Of a stretch of 40,252 bases of DNA, positions 9,383 to 16,231 are shown piece by piece. The DNA comes from a virus. The first letter of the stretch is position 1. Each line of letters begins with the position of its first letter. The stretch spans positions 1-40,252 of the IMG/VR virus record IMGVR_UViG_3300048580_000175. One strand, 5' to 3'. Position numbers and translations under genes: made by a program. Below the pieces are notes generated by a model, which was not told the origin of the DNA, did no database searches, and worked only from the letters and a program-made list of their open reading frames with translations.

Positions 9383-10404
9383 AAAAGAAACAGGTCGAGA
9401 AGTGGGCTCGGCAATTTCAAGAAGAGCCGCCCGCTGTTCGTGAACTTCGAATCGAGAACAAGCGGCTTCGCTCGAAGCTGACATCGGCTGGAGCCCAAGC
9501 CGAACTGATCGTCGCCGCCGTGAACGAGGCGCTCGCTGACTACAAGCCGCCCGTGCTGCGCGTGCCGAAGGCTGGAGCCAAAGGTCAGGTTGAGGCTGCT
9601 GTGCTGCACGTTTCCGACACGCAGTTCGGCAAGATCACGAAGACCTACGACAGCGAGATCGCTTCGGCGCGCGTGAAGGAATACGGCGAGCGCGTGCTGT
9701 CGTGCATCCGAGCGCACCGACACTACGCTGCGGTGAACGAGGCGCACATCTACCTCGGCGGAGACATGATCGAGGGCGAAGCGATCTTCCCCGGACAGTC
9801 GCACCTGATCGACCAGCCTGTCATCGACCAAGCTGTCAGCACTTGCCCGCGCGCGCTGGCCGAGCTTGTGCTGATGATCGCGTCGTGCGTCCGCAGGGTG
9901 CGCGTCGTGTGCGTGGCTGGCAACCACGGGCGTCCGGGCTCGAAGCACGCTGGCTTCCACCCGAAGACGAACTGGGACCGCGTGACCTACGAGGTTGCGC
10001 GCATGATGACTGGCCCGCAGAAGAACGTGGAGTGGGTGATCCCCGACGACTTCTATGCGGTGAATGATGTGCTGGGCCACGGTCACCTGATCGTCCACGG
10101 GCACCAGATCCGAGGCGGCTTTGCTGGCTTCCCGTTCTACGGCGTGGGCAAGAAGGCGAGCGGCTGGATCGACAGCATCCCCGAGGACTGGCACCACCTG
10201 TACTTCGGCCACTTCCACACCTACACGCAGGGCACGCTGAATGGCCGCTGGTATTTCTGCAATGGCACGACCGAGAGCGACAATGACTACGCACGCGAGG
10301 AGCTTGCGGCATCCGGCGTGCCTGTCCAGCGGCTACAATTCTGGTCGCGTGAACATGGCCTTGTCGTGGACCGACCTATCTATTTGACCGAGGGCATTGC
10401 ATGA
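9379..10404 (+). CDS. Calcineurin-like metallophosphoesterase
   Basis: A 341-residue protein with all motifs of the two-metal phosphoesterase fold: SDTQFG (about residue 78), GGDMIEG (128), GNHGR (181), VHGHQ (240) and GHFH (277). The fold covers Mre11/SbcD-type nucleases and phosphatases. Phage versions next to virion genes are usually taken to be nucleases or phosphodiesterases, but the substrate cannot be read from sequence. The N-terminal 60 residues are a charged helix that may mediate dimerisation. Start choice: GGAG at 9368-9371 is seven bases before GTG 9379, which overlaps the upstream TGA; an adjacent GTG at 9376 is less well spaced. Confidence 0.85.
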   Translation: MKKKQVEKWARQFQEEPPAVRELRIENKRLRSKLTSAGAQAELIVAAVNEALADYKPPVLRVPKAGAKGQVEAAVLHVSDTQFGKITKTYDSEIASARVKEYGERVLSCIRAHRHYAAVNEAHIYLGGDMIEGEAIFPGQSHLIDQPVIDQAVSTCPRALAELVLMIASCVRRVRVVCVAGNHGRPGSKHAGFHPKTNWDRVTYEVARMMTGPQKNVEWVIPDDFYAVNDVLGHGHLIVHGHQIRGGFAGFPFYGVGKKASGWIDSIPEDWHHLYFGHFHTYTQGTLNGRWYFCNGTTESDNDYAREELAASGVPVQRLQFWSREHGLVVDRPIYLTEGIA

Positions 10405-10886
10405 CCTGCTACCACATCACCAAGCGAACCGAGCGCATCGCTGTCTTCGTCGTCGCTGCTCTGCTCTTCGTGCTTGCCGTCAGCATCAGCGGCGCGTCGT
10501 GCGCCGGAGCGCCGAAGGATCTGGCCGAGCTTGACGCCATGCCCGAGGCCGACTTCCAAGACTGGAAGCAGCGCACGGCAGCGGTCGCTGAGGAGGCTGC
10601 GTACTCGGTCGTGCGCGACAAGCCGGAGCGGCTGGAGACGGTCGAGCGCCTGAGCGACTCGATGCGTACGCTGTGCAAGGGCGTCGTCACGGCGGACACG
10701 GTGAAGCTGCTGACCGTGGACGAGGCCTATGCTGGGCTGCTCCGCATCGCTACCATGGAACTCTCCGCTGCCATCCGGCAGCGAGTTGGGCCGCTGCCTC
10801 ACCCCCGGCTGGCCGAGCTTGTGTGCGCGTTCGCAGACGCGCTTGAGGTGGGTGCAATCCGCGCGCTAGAGGAGATGCCGCGATGA
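10401..10886 (+). CDS. Membrane-anchored or secreted hypothetical protein
   Basis: A 161-residue protein overlapping the phosphoesterase stop as ATGA. A basic N-terminus is followed by a hydrophobic core (about residues 13-31) ending in SGASCAG, which could be a signal anchor; the Cys is not in a good lipobox because the -3 position is Gly. The rest is soluble and helical. No family was recognised. A spanin-type role cannot be excluded but nothing in the sequence proves it. Confidence 0.6.
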   Translation: MTCYHITKRTERIAVFVVAALLFVLAVSISGASCAGAPKDLAELDAMPEADFQDWKQRTAAVAEEAAYSVVRDKPERLETVERLSDSMRTLCKGVVTADTVKLLTVDEAYAGLLRIATMELSAAIRQRVGPLPHPRLAELVCAFADALEVGAIRALEEMPR

Positions 10887-10933
10887 AGAAGAAGTGCAAG
10901 AGTAAAATGAAGGGCAAGGGCAAGGGCTACTAG
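10883..10933 (+). CDS. 16-residue basic peptide MKKKCKSKMKGKGKGY
   Basis: A tiny frame overlaps the upstream stop as ATGA and ends in TAG just before a hairpin. Ten of 16 residues are Lys or Gly-Lys units, with one Cys and a terminal Tyr. Lys/Gly-rich micro-ORFs are often seen as the last gene of phage virion clusters. Translation by coupling is plausible; function is unknown and it could be an incidental frame. Confidence 0.4.
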   Translation: MKKKCKSKMKGKGKGY

Positions 10934-10971
10934 TACCCTGCTCTCCTCCGACGACGGTCGGAAAACTTCAG

Positions 10972-11007
10972 CGGGCCGCAGCCGGGATGCATCCCAGTTG
11001 CGGCCCG
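10972..11007. terminator. Hairpin between convergent operons
   Basis: A nine-base perfect stem (10972-10980 with 10999-11007) encloses the 12-base palindrome GGGATGCATCCC. It sits between the end of the + operon (10933) and the end of the - operon (11026), where a bidirectional terminator is expected. The T-tract is weak on both sides (TCTCCTTT on +, AAGTTTT after the stem on -). Confidence 0.55.
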
Positions 11008-11025
11008 TCTCCTTTGCCTCGGCTG

Positions 11026-11256
11026 CTAGCAGCCCCAGCGTGCGCGCGCTGCCTTGCCGCGAGCGCCCTTCCAGCCACGGCTGCGAGCGCAGAAGCTCTT
11101 GTGCCGAGGGTTGTCCTTGTCCTTGGTCGGAGCCTTCAGGTTCGAGCCCGTCGCACGGTTGTGCTTGGCTCGGCCCTTCGCCGTGAGTCCGGCCCCCTTG
11201 CTGACGGGGAGCTTCTCGCCACGGCCAACGGAAAGATTCACTTGTCGCTTTGCCAT
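11026..11256 (-). CDS. Small basic phage protein (DUF6321-like)
   Basis: A 76-residue Lys/Arg-rich protein containing GLTAKGRAKHNRATGSNLKAP and a later RHKSFCARSRGWKG. This arrangement (KGLSAKGRAKYNRxTGxNLKxP...KSFCARM) is a recognised small phage family, usually near the end of virion or DNA-packaging clusters. Function is unknown; its charge suggests nucleic-acid contact. AAGGGA lies eight bases upstream of the ATG. It is the last gene of the - operon, behind a strong intrinsic terminator, so it may be reached only by read-through or from a promoter I could not identify. Confidence 0.75.
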   Translation of the reverse strand: MAKRQVNLSVGRGEKLPVSKGAGLTAKGRAKHNRATGSNLKAPTKDKDNPRHKSFCARSRGWKGARGKAARARWGC

Positions 11257-11270
11257 ATATGGTTTCCCTT

Positions 11271-11312
11271 AGAAAAGAAAAGCCCCCCTGCCGGGGAAGG
11301 ACGGCAGGAGGG
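11271..11312 (-). terminator. Rho-independent terminator
   Basis: On the - strand a seven-base stem CCTGCCG/CGGCAGG (11302-11308 with 11287-11293), loop of eight, is followed by G-rich bases and then CTTTTCTTTTCT. It lies 28 bases after the stop of the nuclease-like gene and before the start of the small basic protein. Confidence 0.75.
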
Positions 11313-11339
11313 CGAGCGCCAGCTTGGTGTGGTGGGGAG

Positions 11340-11696
11340 TCAAGAGGCGCTCTGATGAGATGCGCCAGATTGTAGCGTGACGGACTCGTTGCGTAGAGTC
11401 CACACCTTGGCCTTGCCCCTCGGCCCCTTCTTGGACCAAGTCCACACCTCGGCGTGGCCCCCGGCCTTGAGCCAGTCCTCCAGCCCTGCCCACTCCCGGA
11501 TCTTGCGGACACGAGCGGCATGGTTCGATCCGCTGGACACTTGGATGCCCGTGATCTTGCCGTTGCCCACGGCCAGTAGGTCGAACACGCCGAACAAATC
11601 CTGCCGGATCTTGGCGTGAGGGTTCCACTTCTCGACGATGGCGACTTGCCAGCCGAGCTTGCGGGCTAGCGTGAGCGCGCGTTGGGTAGGTGTCAT
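11340..11696 (-). CDS. PD-(D/E)XK nuclease-like protein
   Basis: A 118-residue protein. The core KIRQDLFGVFDLLAV...ITGIQVSS fits the compact D-x(n)-(E/Q)-x-(K/S) layout of VRR-NUC or Holliday-resolvase-like nucleases, with the Asp at about residue 40 and the IQVSS strand near 57. The final catalytic Lys is not evident (IQVSS), so it may be a divergent or inactive member. The start is fixed by a TAATG overlap with the preceding gene; an upstream in-frame GTG-type start would overlap further. A role in recombination or host DNA breakdown is possible. Confidence 0.6.
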   Translation of the reverse strand: MTPTQRALTLARKLGWQVAIVEKWNPHAKIRQDLFGVFDLLAVGNGKITGIQVSSGSNHAARVRKIREWAGLEDWLKAGGHAEVWTWSKKGPRGKAKVWTLRNESVTLQSGASHQSAS

Positions 11697-12526
11697 TAGT
11701 CCGTGCAAGCGCAGTCGATGGTGTCGTGTTCGTCGTGTTCGCTAAACAGCATCCCCTGATTTTTGGCGATCCAGAGGAGGTCGATGTAGCGCGGGCGGTC
11801 TTGGCGAAAGCGCGCACCTTGCGGGTTGCCACCACGCTCGGATGCGCGGCGCTCGGCCTCGATCCACCAATCAAAGCTGTGCGGCTCTGCGCGAGCGATC
11901 CTGAGTAGCTTCGGCTTGGCCTTGAGAAAGCATCCAACGCAGTTCCCATAGGCGTTGTCGCCACCCGGAAGATCGAGGTCGAACGGCTGCGAGCGCCAGA
12001 ACTCAAGGACATCGGAAAGCGTGTGCCCAGCCTCCGCCATTGGCATCACCTTGTCCTCCCAGCTTCTATCGTTCCTAGTTCTGGATACACGCTTCTGCTC
12101 GTCGGCCCTCAAGCCGATTGCGACCGTGTGTTCCTTAACGCCAAGCGACTCAACAAATCTTCTGATAGTCCTTATTTTCAGCTCCGCTGTGCAGTTGCGG
12201 CTGATCGGGTTGGGTAGTACTTTCATGTGCAACAGCAGCTCCGAGAACGGTTCCCCGCGTCGGCTGGCGGTGTCGGGACGAACTTCTCGGAACTCCTTGG
12301 GTCCGGTGTATTCAAGCCAATGGATAGGCACGTTCCAGTTGCGCTCGACCGCCTCGACAAACTCGTAGGTCTTGGGATGCTCAAGGCCCGTGTTGGCAAA
12401 GCACACACGAACGTCGTCGGGCAGCGTCCCGCCAAAGGCGTCGATGATCTTCCGCAGCATGAATCCGCTTGTGCGGCCTCCCGAGAAGGAGACAACAGCA
12501 GGCGTGTCGATAAGGTAGGGGTTCAT
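11696..12526 (-). CDS. PAPS-reductase-family (PP-loop) protein
   Basis: A 276-residue protein that opens with a PP-loop, VVSFSGGRTSG (residues 12-22), binding an adenylated substrate or ATP. It also has NTGLEHPKTYEFV, RNCTAELKI and the Cys pair NCVGCFLK. These are typical of phosphoadenosine-phosphosulfate reductase-like enzymes common in phages. Real sulfate reduction is unlikely in isolation; proposed roles for relatives include sulfur transfer and nucleic-acid modification. The ATG at 12526 overlaps the upstream stop as ATGA, which supports this start over the longer open frame. Confidence 0.85.
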   Translation of the reverse strand: MNPYLIDTPAVVSFSGGRTSGFMLRKIIDAFGGTLPDDVRVCFANTGLEHPKTYEFVEAVERNWNVPIHWLEYTGPKEFREVRPDTASRRGEPFSELLLHMKVLPNPISRNCTAELKIRTIRRFVESLGVKEHTVAIGLRADEQKRVSRTRNDRSWEDKVMPMAEAGHTLSDVLEFWRSQPFDLDLPGGDNAYGNCVGCFLKAKPKLLRIARAEPHSFDWWIEAERRASERGGNPQGARFRQDRPRYIDLLWIAKNQGMLFSEHDEHDTIDCACTD

Positions 12527-12948
12527 CGCTTGCCTCTCTGCCGCCGAGCTTCGTTGCGGCGGTCCTGCCTCTTCCTGTCTTGCTTGACCATGCAGTCCTT
12601 GCACGCTGCCTTGTAGCGCGTGATCGTCGGCGTGCATTCCCGGCGGTCGATGCTGAACGCCGTCAATGGCAGACGCTGCTGGCACACGGAACAGTCCTTC
12701 GTGTCCCCGATGACCGTGGTCTTGCGGAGAGGACGGGTGAGGACTGTCTTGTACGAGACGAGGCGCGCTCCGTCGTTGTGTCCGGCTAGCACGCGCTTGT
12801 TTCGCCGCCATTCGCATTGGGACCAGCGTTCGCAGTCCTCATGCGAAGGCACGGGCGTGAGCCTGTCGCACTTGCGGCAAGCCCACGCCACGTTCGCCTT
12901 CAGAATCGGGTGCCAGATCGGCCAGCACCCAGTCCCGCAGCACTTCAC
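12523..12948 (-). CDS. Zinc-binding Cys-rich protein
   Basis: A 141-residue protein beginning MKCCGTGCWPIWH at a GTG that overlaps the upstream TGA. It holds several Cys pairs: CCGTGC near the start, CRKCD (about residue 27), and a C-terminal CSVCQQRLPLTAF...CKDC module followed by a strongly basic tail. The C-terminal module resembles the CxxC-(L)-x-x-F-x(n)-CxxC ribbons found in phage HNH or endonuclease-VII-like proteins, but the catalytic His/Asn residues of an HNH enzyme are not evident. Nucleic-acid binding is likely. Confidence 0.65.
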   Translation of the reverse strand: MKCCGTGCWPIWHPILKANVAWACRKCDRLTPVPSHEDCERWSQCEWRRNKRVLAGHNDGARLVSYKTVLTRPLRKTTVIGDTKDCSVCQQRLPLTAFSIDRRECTPTITRYKAACKDCMVKQDRKRQDRRNEARRQRGKR

Positions 12949-13097
12949 CGCTTGATGTCCCTCAAGTACTTGATGATGTCCACGAGGATGCGGAGCGCGG
13001 CGATGATGGTCGCCGGATCCACGGACTGCGGCTGGTCGAGGAGAGCCTCGACTTCCTTGAGCTTGCGCTCGATCTGTTCTTGTTGGTAGTCGGTCAC
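12945..13097 (-). CDS. 50-residue helical protein
   Basis: The frame starts at a GTG overlapping the upstream TGA (GTGA) and ends in a GTGA overlap with the next gene, so it lies in a coupled chain. The product (TDYQQEQIERKLKEVEALLD...IIAALRILVDIIKYLRDIKR) is two amphipathic helices joined by a short linker. It looks like a small oligomerising protein; no family was recognised. Confidence 0.6.
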   Translation of the reverse strand: MTDYQQEQIERKLKEVEALLDQPQSVDPATIIAALRILVDIIKYLRDIKR

Positions 13098-13441
13098 TTT
13101 TCTTCCTCCAGTTTGACGGCAACGATGCATTCGCTGCCGTTGTCCTTTTCGTGCTGCCCAGCTTCGCTCCAGTCCTCGGCAAGGACAAGCGCATCGCCAT
13201 CTCCATGATTGATGACGAGGGCGGGCCAGTAGCCTTGCTCGGCAAGCTCGGCAAAGTAGTCGAAGTCGCAGTTCTTCATCGACCTACGACCGTAGCCGTT
13301 CCAGTTGACGTACTCTTCCTGACTGTACGTCATCGCGCTCGCAAACATCTTGCGACAGATGTCGTTGTCGAGCGCCCAGAGGGCGTCTTCCTCCGTCATC
13401 GCGCGCGGGAACGCGCTGCGCTTTTCGATCTTCCTGTCCAT
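13094..13441 (-). CDS. Hypothetical acidic protein (115 aa)
   Basis: The ATG at 13441 has AAAGGA seven bases upstream. The product has a basic N-terminus (MDRKIEKRSAFPRAMTEEDALWAL), a central aromatic stretch (YVNWNGYGRRSMKNCDFDYFAELAEQGYWPALVI) and an acidic C-terminus. No catalytic motif or membrane segment is visible. Its stop overlaps the GTG of the next gene. Confidence 0.65.
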   Translation of the reverse strand: MDRKIEKRSAFPRAMTEEDALWALDNDICRKMFASAMTYSQEEYVNWNGYGRRSMKNCDFDYFAELAEQGYWPALVINHGDGDALVLAEDWSEAGQHEKDNGSECIVAVKLEEEK

Positions 13442-13505
13442 GTGGTGTCCTTTCTTGTCCTTGGTGTGTGTAGTGGGGCGACGCACGCGCGCCGCCCCGT
13501 TCATG

Positions 13506-13607
13506 TCATCCGAGGATGGCCCATGCGATGTGCAGAATCAAGTACCCGCACAGAAGCATGATGGCGCAGCCCCAAGTCTCGCCTTCTTCGTCCTTCTCCT
13601 CGGTCAT
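13506..13607 (-). CDS. 33-residue single-pass membrane peptide
   Basis: The ATG at 13607 overlaps the upstream stop (TGATG). After an acidic start (MTEEKDEEGETW) there is one clean hydrophobic segment, CAIMLLCGYLILHIAWAILG, running to the C-terminus. Such micro-proteins insert into the inner membrane and often regulate a larger membrane protein. Supported by the coupled start and the coherent membrane segment, not by homology. A GGGGCG/CGCCCC hairpin follows in the spacer 13442-13505. Confidence 0.55.
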   Translation of the reverse strand: MTEEKDEEGETWGCAIMLLCGYLILHIAWAILG

Positions 13608-14167
13608 CAGATCACTACGATCCGATGCGACTGGTGAAGGACAGCGCCGTCGATGTGACGACCAGCCTTCAGGGCCTCGGACAGCTTGCGCTTGTCGAGC
13701 TTGATCGGCACGACCTTGGTGCCGCCATGCTCGTCCAGTTCAAGCTGGAACGTGCCCTGAGCGAGCGGCTCGCCGTAGGTGATGGCCTCGGGGCAGGAGA
13801 GCTTGGCCCTCCACTCCTCGACCACCACCACGGACGGCGGGTTCTTTCTGCGCTTGAGCGAGAAGCATTCCCCGTCCATCGAGTCGCCCGTCATGTGGTG
13901 ATCGACGTAGCCCAGCACGCGCTCTGCGTGGCGCTCCATTGCCTCGGCTCGCTCGATCACCTTCTTGGCCGCATCCTTCAGCGCCGCTGCGCGTGCGCGC
14001 AGGGAGATGACGTACTCGGCCATGTCATCGGCACGCTGCATGAGCGCAGCCTGTGCCTCGTCCCAAGAGCGTTCGAGGTCGGAGCCGGGCGGGAGTTCCC
14101 CGCCCAGCCCGACAATCGCCGCTTCCAGTTCCGCGATGCGGAGCTTGATCTGCGGGAGCGAGTCCAT
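13607..14167 (-). CDS. Gp157-like phage protein
   Basis: A 186-residue protein: an N-terminal coiled coil (about residues 10-85) followed by a beta-rich part with SLKRRKNPPSVVVVEEW and the C-terminal signature LDKRKLSEALKAGRHIDGAVL. This is the plan of the Siphovirus Gp157 family, first noted in a phage-resistance context and usually encoded near single-strand-annealing and SSB-like genes. An SSB-like gene lies two genes upstream. Its ATG overlaps the preceding stop. Confidence 0.8.
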   Translation of the reverse strand: MDSLPQIKLRIAELEAAIVGLGGELPPGSDLERSWDEAQAALMQRADDMAEYVISLRARAAALKDAAKKVIERAEAMERHAERVLGYVDHHMTGDSMDGECFSLKRRKNPPSVVVVEEWRAKLSCPEAITYGEPLAQGTFQLELDEHGGTKVVPIKLDKRKLSEALKAGRHIDGAVLHQSHRIVVI

Positions 14168-14424
14168 CAGTTCAACTCCGCGATCATTTCCTTGATTTCG
14201 GCGGCTCCATCGCTCGCGGCCTTGCGGGCCTCGTCGCGGAGCCCCTCCATCAGTTTGATCAGGTTCTTGAAGCGCAGCGGATGCCCAGCCTTGGTGCTGA
14301 CGATGTCGCAGGATTCCATCCCACGCACCATGCCAGCAGCCCCCTCGGACATCTCGTTGAGCCCGCGCACGAACGTCGTGAGGTCCGTGAACGTGAGGCC
14401 GCTCTTTCCGGTGATCTTTTCCAT
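14167..14424 (-). CDS. Hypothetical helical protein (85 aa)
   Basis: The ATG at 14424 overlaps the SSB-like stop (TAATG). The product (MEKITGKSGLTFTDLTTFVRGLNEM...EIKEMIAELN) is largely alpha-helical with one Cys (MESCDIV). No family was recognised. Its position between SSB-like and Gp157-like genes suggests a part in the recombination/replication group. Confidence 0.6.
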   Translation of the reverse strand: MEKITGKSGLTFTDLTTFVRGLNEMSEGAAGMVRGMESCDIVSTKAGHPLRFKNLIKLMEGLRDEARKAASDGAAEIKEMIAELN

Positions 14425-15053
14425 TAGAAGGGCACCTCCTCGTCGGCCACCTTGACGGCGGGAGCGGGAGCGTCGGACACCGTGTAGCCAGCCTTCTTCG
14501 CCTCGGCGCTCTCGCTGATGATCGTGCGAACCCACGCCGGGATCGCCTCGGTCGGGGCCACGAACTTGCCGCCGGGGCAGGTTTCGTAGCGGATCGGGTC
14601 GATCTCCAGCGTCGGGACAGGGAACCGCTTGTCGTGCGGCAGGACGGCAGCGATGGAGGCGAACATGGAGCCGTCCTTCTTGGGACGATGAGCGATCGAG
14701 AGCGTCGCCGCGCGCCCGATCAGGGCGTCGAAGTCGAACTTCGTCTCCTCTTCGCGCGTCAGCGAGCGACCCGCCCAAGTGTCCAGCACCTTGCGGAACG
14801 TGGCCTTCTCGTGGATCGACATCGTGTAGCGGCTGCTGATCTGGCGAGGCATGGACTTGCCGTCCACATCCACGCGCGTATCGGGCAGCGAGAAGAAGAC
14901 GATCACACGACGCGACTGCTTCGTCTCGCCGTTGTAGGTGATCGTCTGCGTGCCGAGGTCGGAGTAGCCGCAGCACACGGCGCGGTGGAAGCCAGCCTCG
15001 ATCAGGGGAAGAGGCGTGCGGTTGCCGCCGCCGGAAGAGATCGTGAGTCCCAT
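14424..15053 (-). CDS. SSB-like single-stranded DNA-binding protein
   Basis: A 209-residue protein with a beta-rich N-terminal two thirds (AGFHRAVCCGYSDLGTQTI..., RRVIVFFSLPD) compatible with an OB-type fold, a flexible Ala/Pro linker, and the acidic tip ADEEVPF ending in Pro-Phe. Such tips recruit partner proteins in single-stranded DNA-binding proteins. Phage ssDNA-binding proteins with this plan commonly sit beside Gp157-like genes, as here. Sequence similarity to cellular SSB is not obvious, so the call rests on the tail and context. AAGGA lies upstream of the ATG. Confidence 0.6.
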   Translation of the reverse strand: MGLTISSGGGNRTPLPLIEAGFHRAVCCGYSDLGTQTITYNGETKQSRRVIVFFSLPDTRVDVDGKSMPRQISSRYTMSIHEKATFRKVLDTWAGRSLTREEETKFDFDALIGRAATLSIAHRPKKDGSMFASIAAVLPHDKRFPVPTLEIDPIRYETCPGGKFVAPTEAIPAWVRTIISESAEAKKAGYTVSDAPAPAVKVADEEVPF

Positions 15054-15056
15054 TGT

Positions 15057-15350
15057 CTAGTCCTTGGTTTCGGTTTCGGTTTCGGTTTCGGTTTCGGTTT
15101 CGGTTTCGTTGTTGTCCAGACCGCGCTCGTCAGAGCGCAGCCATGCTTCGAACTCAGCCACCTCTTCGGCGGAGAGCAGGTTGAACTCCCAGCGCCAGCG
15201 GTCTTCGTCGCTGGCAGGAAGCTCCTCGATGTGCGCGAGCCACTCGAAGTACTCGCGCTCGTCCTCGGCGCGGATCAGGCGCTCGTCGTAACGAGCAGCC
15301 TCGCGCTTCGCCCACAGGTCGGGCAGGTAGGTGTTGCCCCAGTAGCTCAC
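15057..15350 (-). CDS. Acidic protein with ET-repeat tail
   Basis: A 97-residue protein from a GTG overlapping the upstream TGA (MSYWGNTYLPDLWAK). It is rich in Trp, Glu and Arg and ends in seven Glu-Thr dipeptides encoded by a perfect hexanucleotide repeat. No family was recognised. The tail is likely disordered and its length can change in frame. Confidence 0.6.
   Translation of the reverse strand: MSYWGNTYLPDLWAKREAARYDERLIRAEDEREYFEWLAHIEELPASDEDRWRWEFNLLSAEEVAEFEAWLRSDERGLDNNETETETETETETETKD
15066..15107. repeat. Hexanucleotide microsatellite, 7 x GGTTTC
   Basis: Seven perfect copies of GGTTTC (+ strand) encode (ET)7 at the C-terminus of the gene on the - strand. Because the unit is six bases, slippage changes tail length without breaking the frame. 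Confidence 0.95.
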
Positions 15351-15595
15351 GACTGCGCCTCCGTGCTGAAGCGCGCCATGGCGCAGAGGGTGTCGTTCGG
15401 CTGCGGCTTCATGTCCGCAGCGAAGGACCGAAACAGAGCGACGATCTGCTCCATGTCGGTGCCGTACATGGTGATCCGAATCTTCTGCTTCGAGGCAGAG
15501 CCGTCGTTGATGGTGATGACCAGCGTCGGATGCGTGCTGCCGTACAGCATCAGGTCGATGGCCTTGATGCCCGTGTCGATGTCAAAGCTTGCCAT
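15347..15595 (-). CDS. Hypothetical protein (82 aa)
   Basis: The ATG at 15595 has AAAGGA eight bases upstream. The product (MASFDIDTGIKAIDLMLYGSTHPTLVITINDG...) is a mixed alpha/beta small protein without recognisable motifs. It is the first gene after a 250-base spacer on the - strand, so it may be transcribed from a separate start in that spacer. Confidence 0.55.
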   Translation of the reverse strand: MASFDIDTGIKAIDLMLYGSTHPTLVITINDGSASKQKIRITMYGTDMEQIVALFRSFAADMKPQPNDTLCAMARFSTEAQS

Positions 15596-15842
15596 GTGTG
15601 TTGTCCTTTTGGTTGTCCTCGGGGGTGTCCCTTGGGTGCGTGTAGCGTAGTACCGGAAGCCGGAGCTTCCACAGAAATCTTGGAAATCCTGAAGGCTGAA
15701 CGACAGGTTCAGCCTTCTCCTCTCGAAGAGAGGAGATATCTCTTCTCTCCTCTTCTCTCCTTACTAGCCATGTTCGGCCATGCTCGGAGATAGTTGGGCC
15801 ATGGCCGAGCTATAGCAGGGCCATGGCTGTGCCATGCTTCGG
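15596..15842 (-). other. Structured spacer with GCCATG array and replication-gene-like relic
   Basis: No convincing gene. Contents: a GGAAGC/GCTTCC hairpin (15655-15670); an 11-base perfect stem at 15691-15717; a CCTCTC/GAGAGG hairpin near 15719-15733; a pyrimidine-rich run; and five copies of GCCATG starting at 15768, 15777, 15798, 15820 and 15831. The pyrimidine run plus the adjoining GCCATG segment resembles 24300-24410 inside the O-like replication gene, so part of this spacer may be a decayed copy of that gene. Confidence 0.55.
15691..15717. terminator. Perfect 11-bp hairpin (possible terminator)
   Basis: 15691-15701 pairs perfectly with 15707-15717 around a five-base loop. It lies in the spacer after the 31-residue membrane peptide on the - strand. 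No long T-tract follows (CAGGATTT on the - strand), so it may be an RNA-stability or attenuation hairpin. Confidence 0.4.
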
Positions 15843-15938
15843 CTAGCAGTCGAGCGCCAAGCTCACCCAGATCAGGGCGAGCAGTCCGACGATGATGAAC
15901 AGCGCCTCGGCTGCTTCCTTGATGTCGCGCTTGCTCAC
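15843..15938 (-). CDS. 31-residue single-pass membrane peptide
   Basis: The GTG at 15938 overlaps the upstream TGA (GTGA). After a short polar start (SKRDIKEAAEA) the peptide has one hydrophobic segment, LFIIVGLLALIWVSLAL, and ends in Asp-Cys. It resembles the 33-residue membrane peptide at 13506-13607 in plan but not in sequence. Function unknown. Confidence 0.5.
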   Translation of the reverse strand: MSKRDIKEAAEALFIIVGLLALIWVSLALDC

Positions 15939-16213
15939 AGGTCGTTGCCCTCCAAGTAGCAGGACACCGACTTCTCGCAGCGCGCGCGGTCGCAGTCACG
16001 GCAGAGCGGATCGCTGCCATCGTTGCCGATGCGGAGGAACGTGCGGCCCGGAATCCCGGCGACGAGCAGGTCCACGCCGCCGCCACTCGGGAGGCGGACC
16101 ACTACGATGCCATCGCCGTCGCAGGTGAGCGAGTCCACGAGAATGCCGGGCTCGCGGCAGTCCTCGCAGACATCGTTGCGGTGACGGAGGATTTCTTTCA
16201 GGCTGGGGGTCAT
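15935..16213 (-). CDS. Small zinc-ribbon-like protein (92 aa)
   Basis: The ATG at 16213 has AGGAGA upstream. The protein has two Cys pairs, CEDC (about residue 16) and CRDCDRARC (about 71), flanking a beta-rich segment (GIVVVRLPSGGGVDLLVAGIPG), consistent with one zinc site. It may bind nucleic acid or a host protein; no family was recognised. Confidence 0.6.
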   Translation of the reverse strand: MTPSLKEILRHRNDVCEDCREPGILVDSLTCDGDGIVVVRLPSGGGVDLLVAGIPGRTFLRIGNDGSDPLCRDCDRARCEKSVSCYLEGNDL

Positions 16214-16231
16214 GTGCGGGTCTCCTGTGGT

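Noticed and set aside
10501-10505. Lipoprotein signal (GASC) in the 10401-10886 product
   Set aside because: The -3 residue is Gly instead of Leu or a similar residue, so a lipobox is not supported; a signal anchor is as likely.
11352-11358. CTGATGA as a second hammerhead core on the + strand
   Set aside because: No stem II followed by GAA and no cleavage stem are present, and the site lies in the nuclease-like coding region on the other strand.
11269-12012. Alternative 247-residue - strand frame over the PAPS-reductase region
   Set aside because: It is a register shift of two real genes that have conserved motifs and a TAATG junction.
14634-15650. Large + strand frame across the SSB-like and ET-repeat genes
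   Set aside because: Its Phe-Gly repeat comes from the microsatellite read on the wrong strand and it lacks a start signal.
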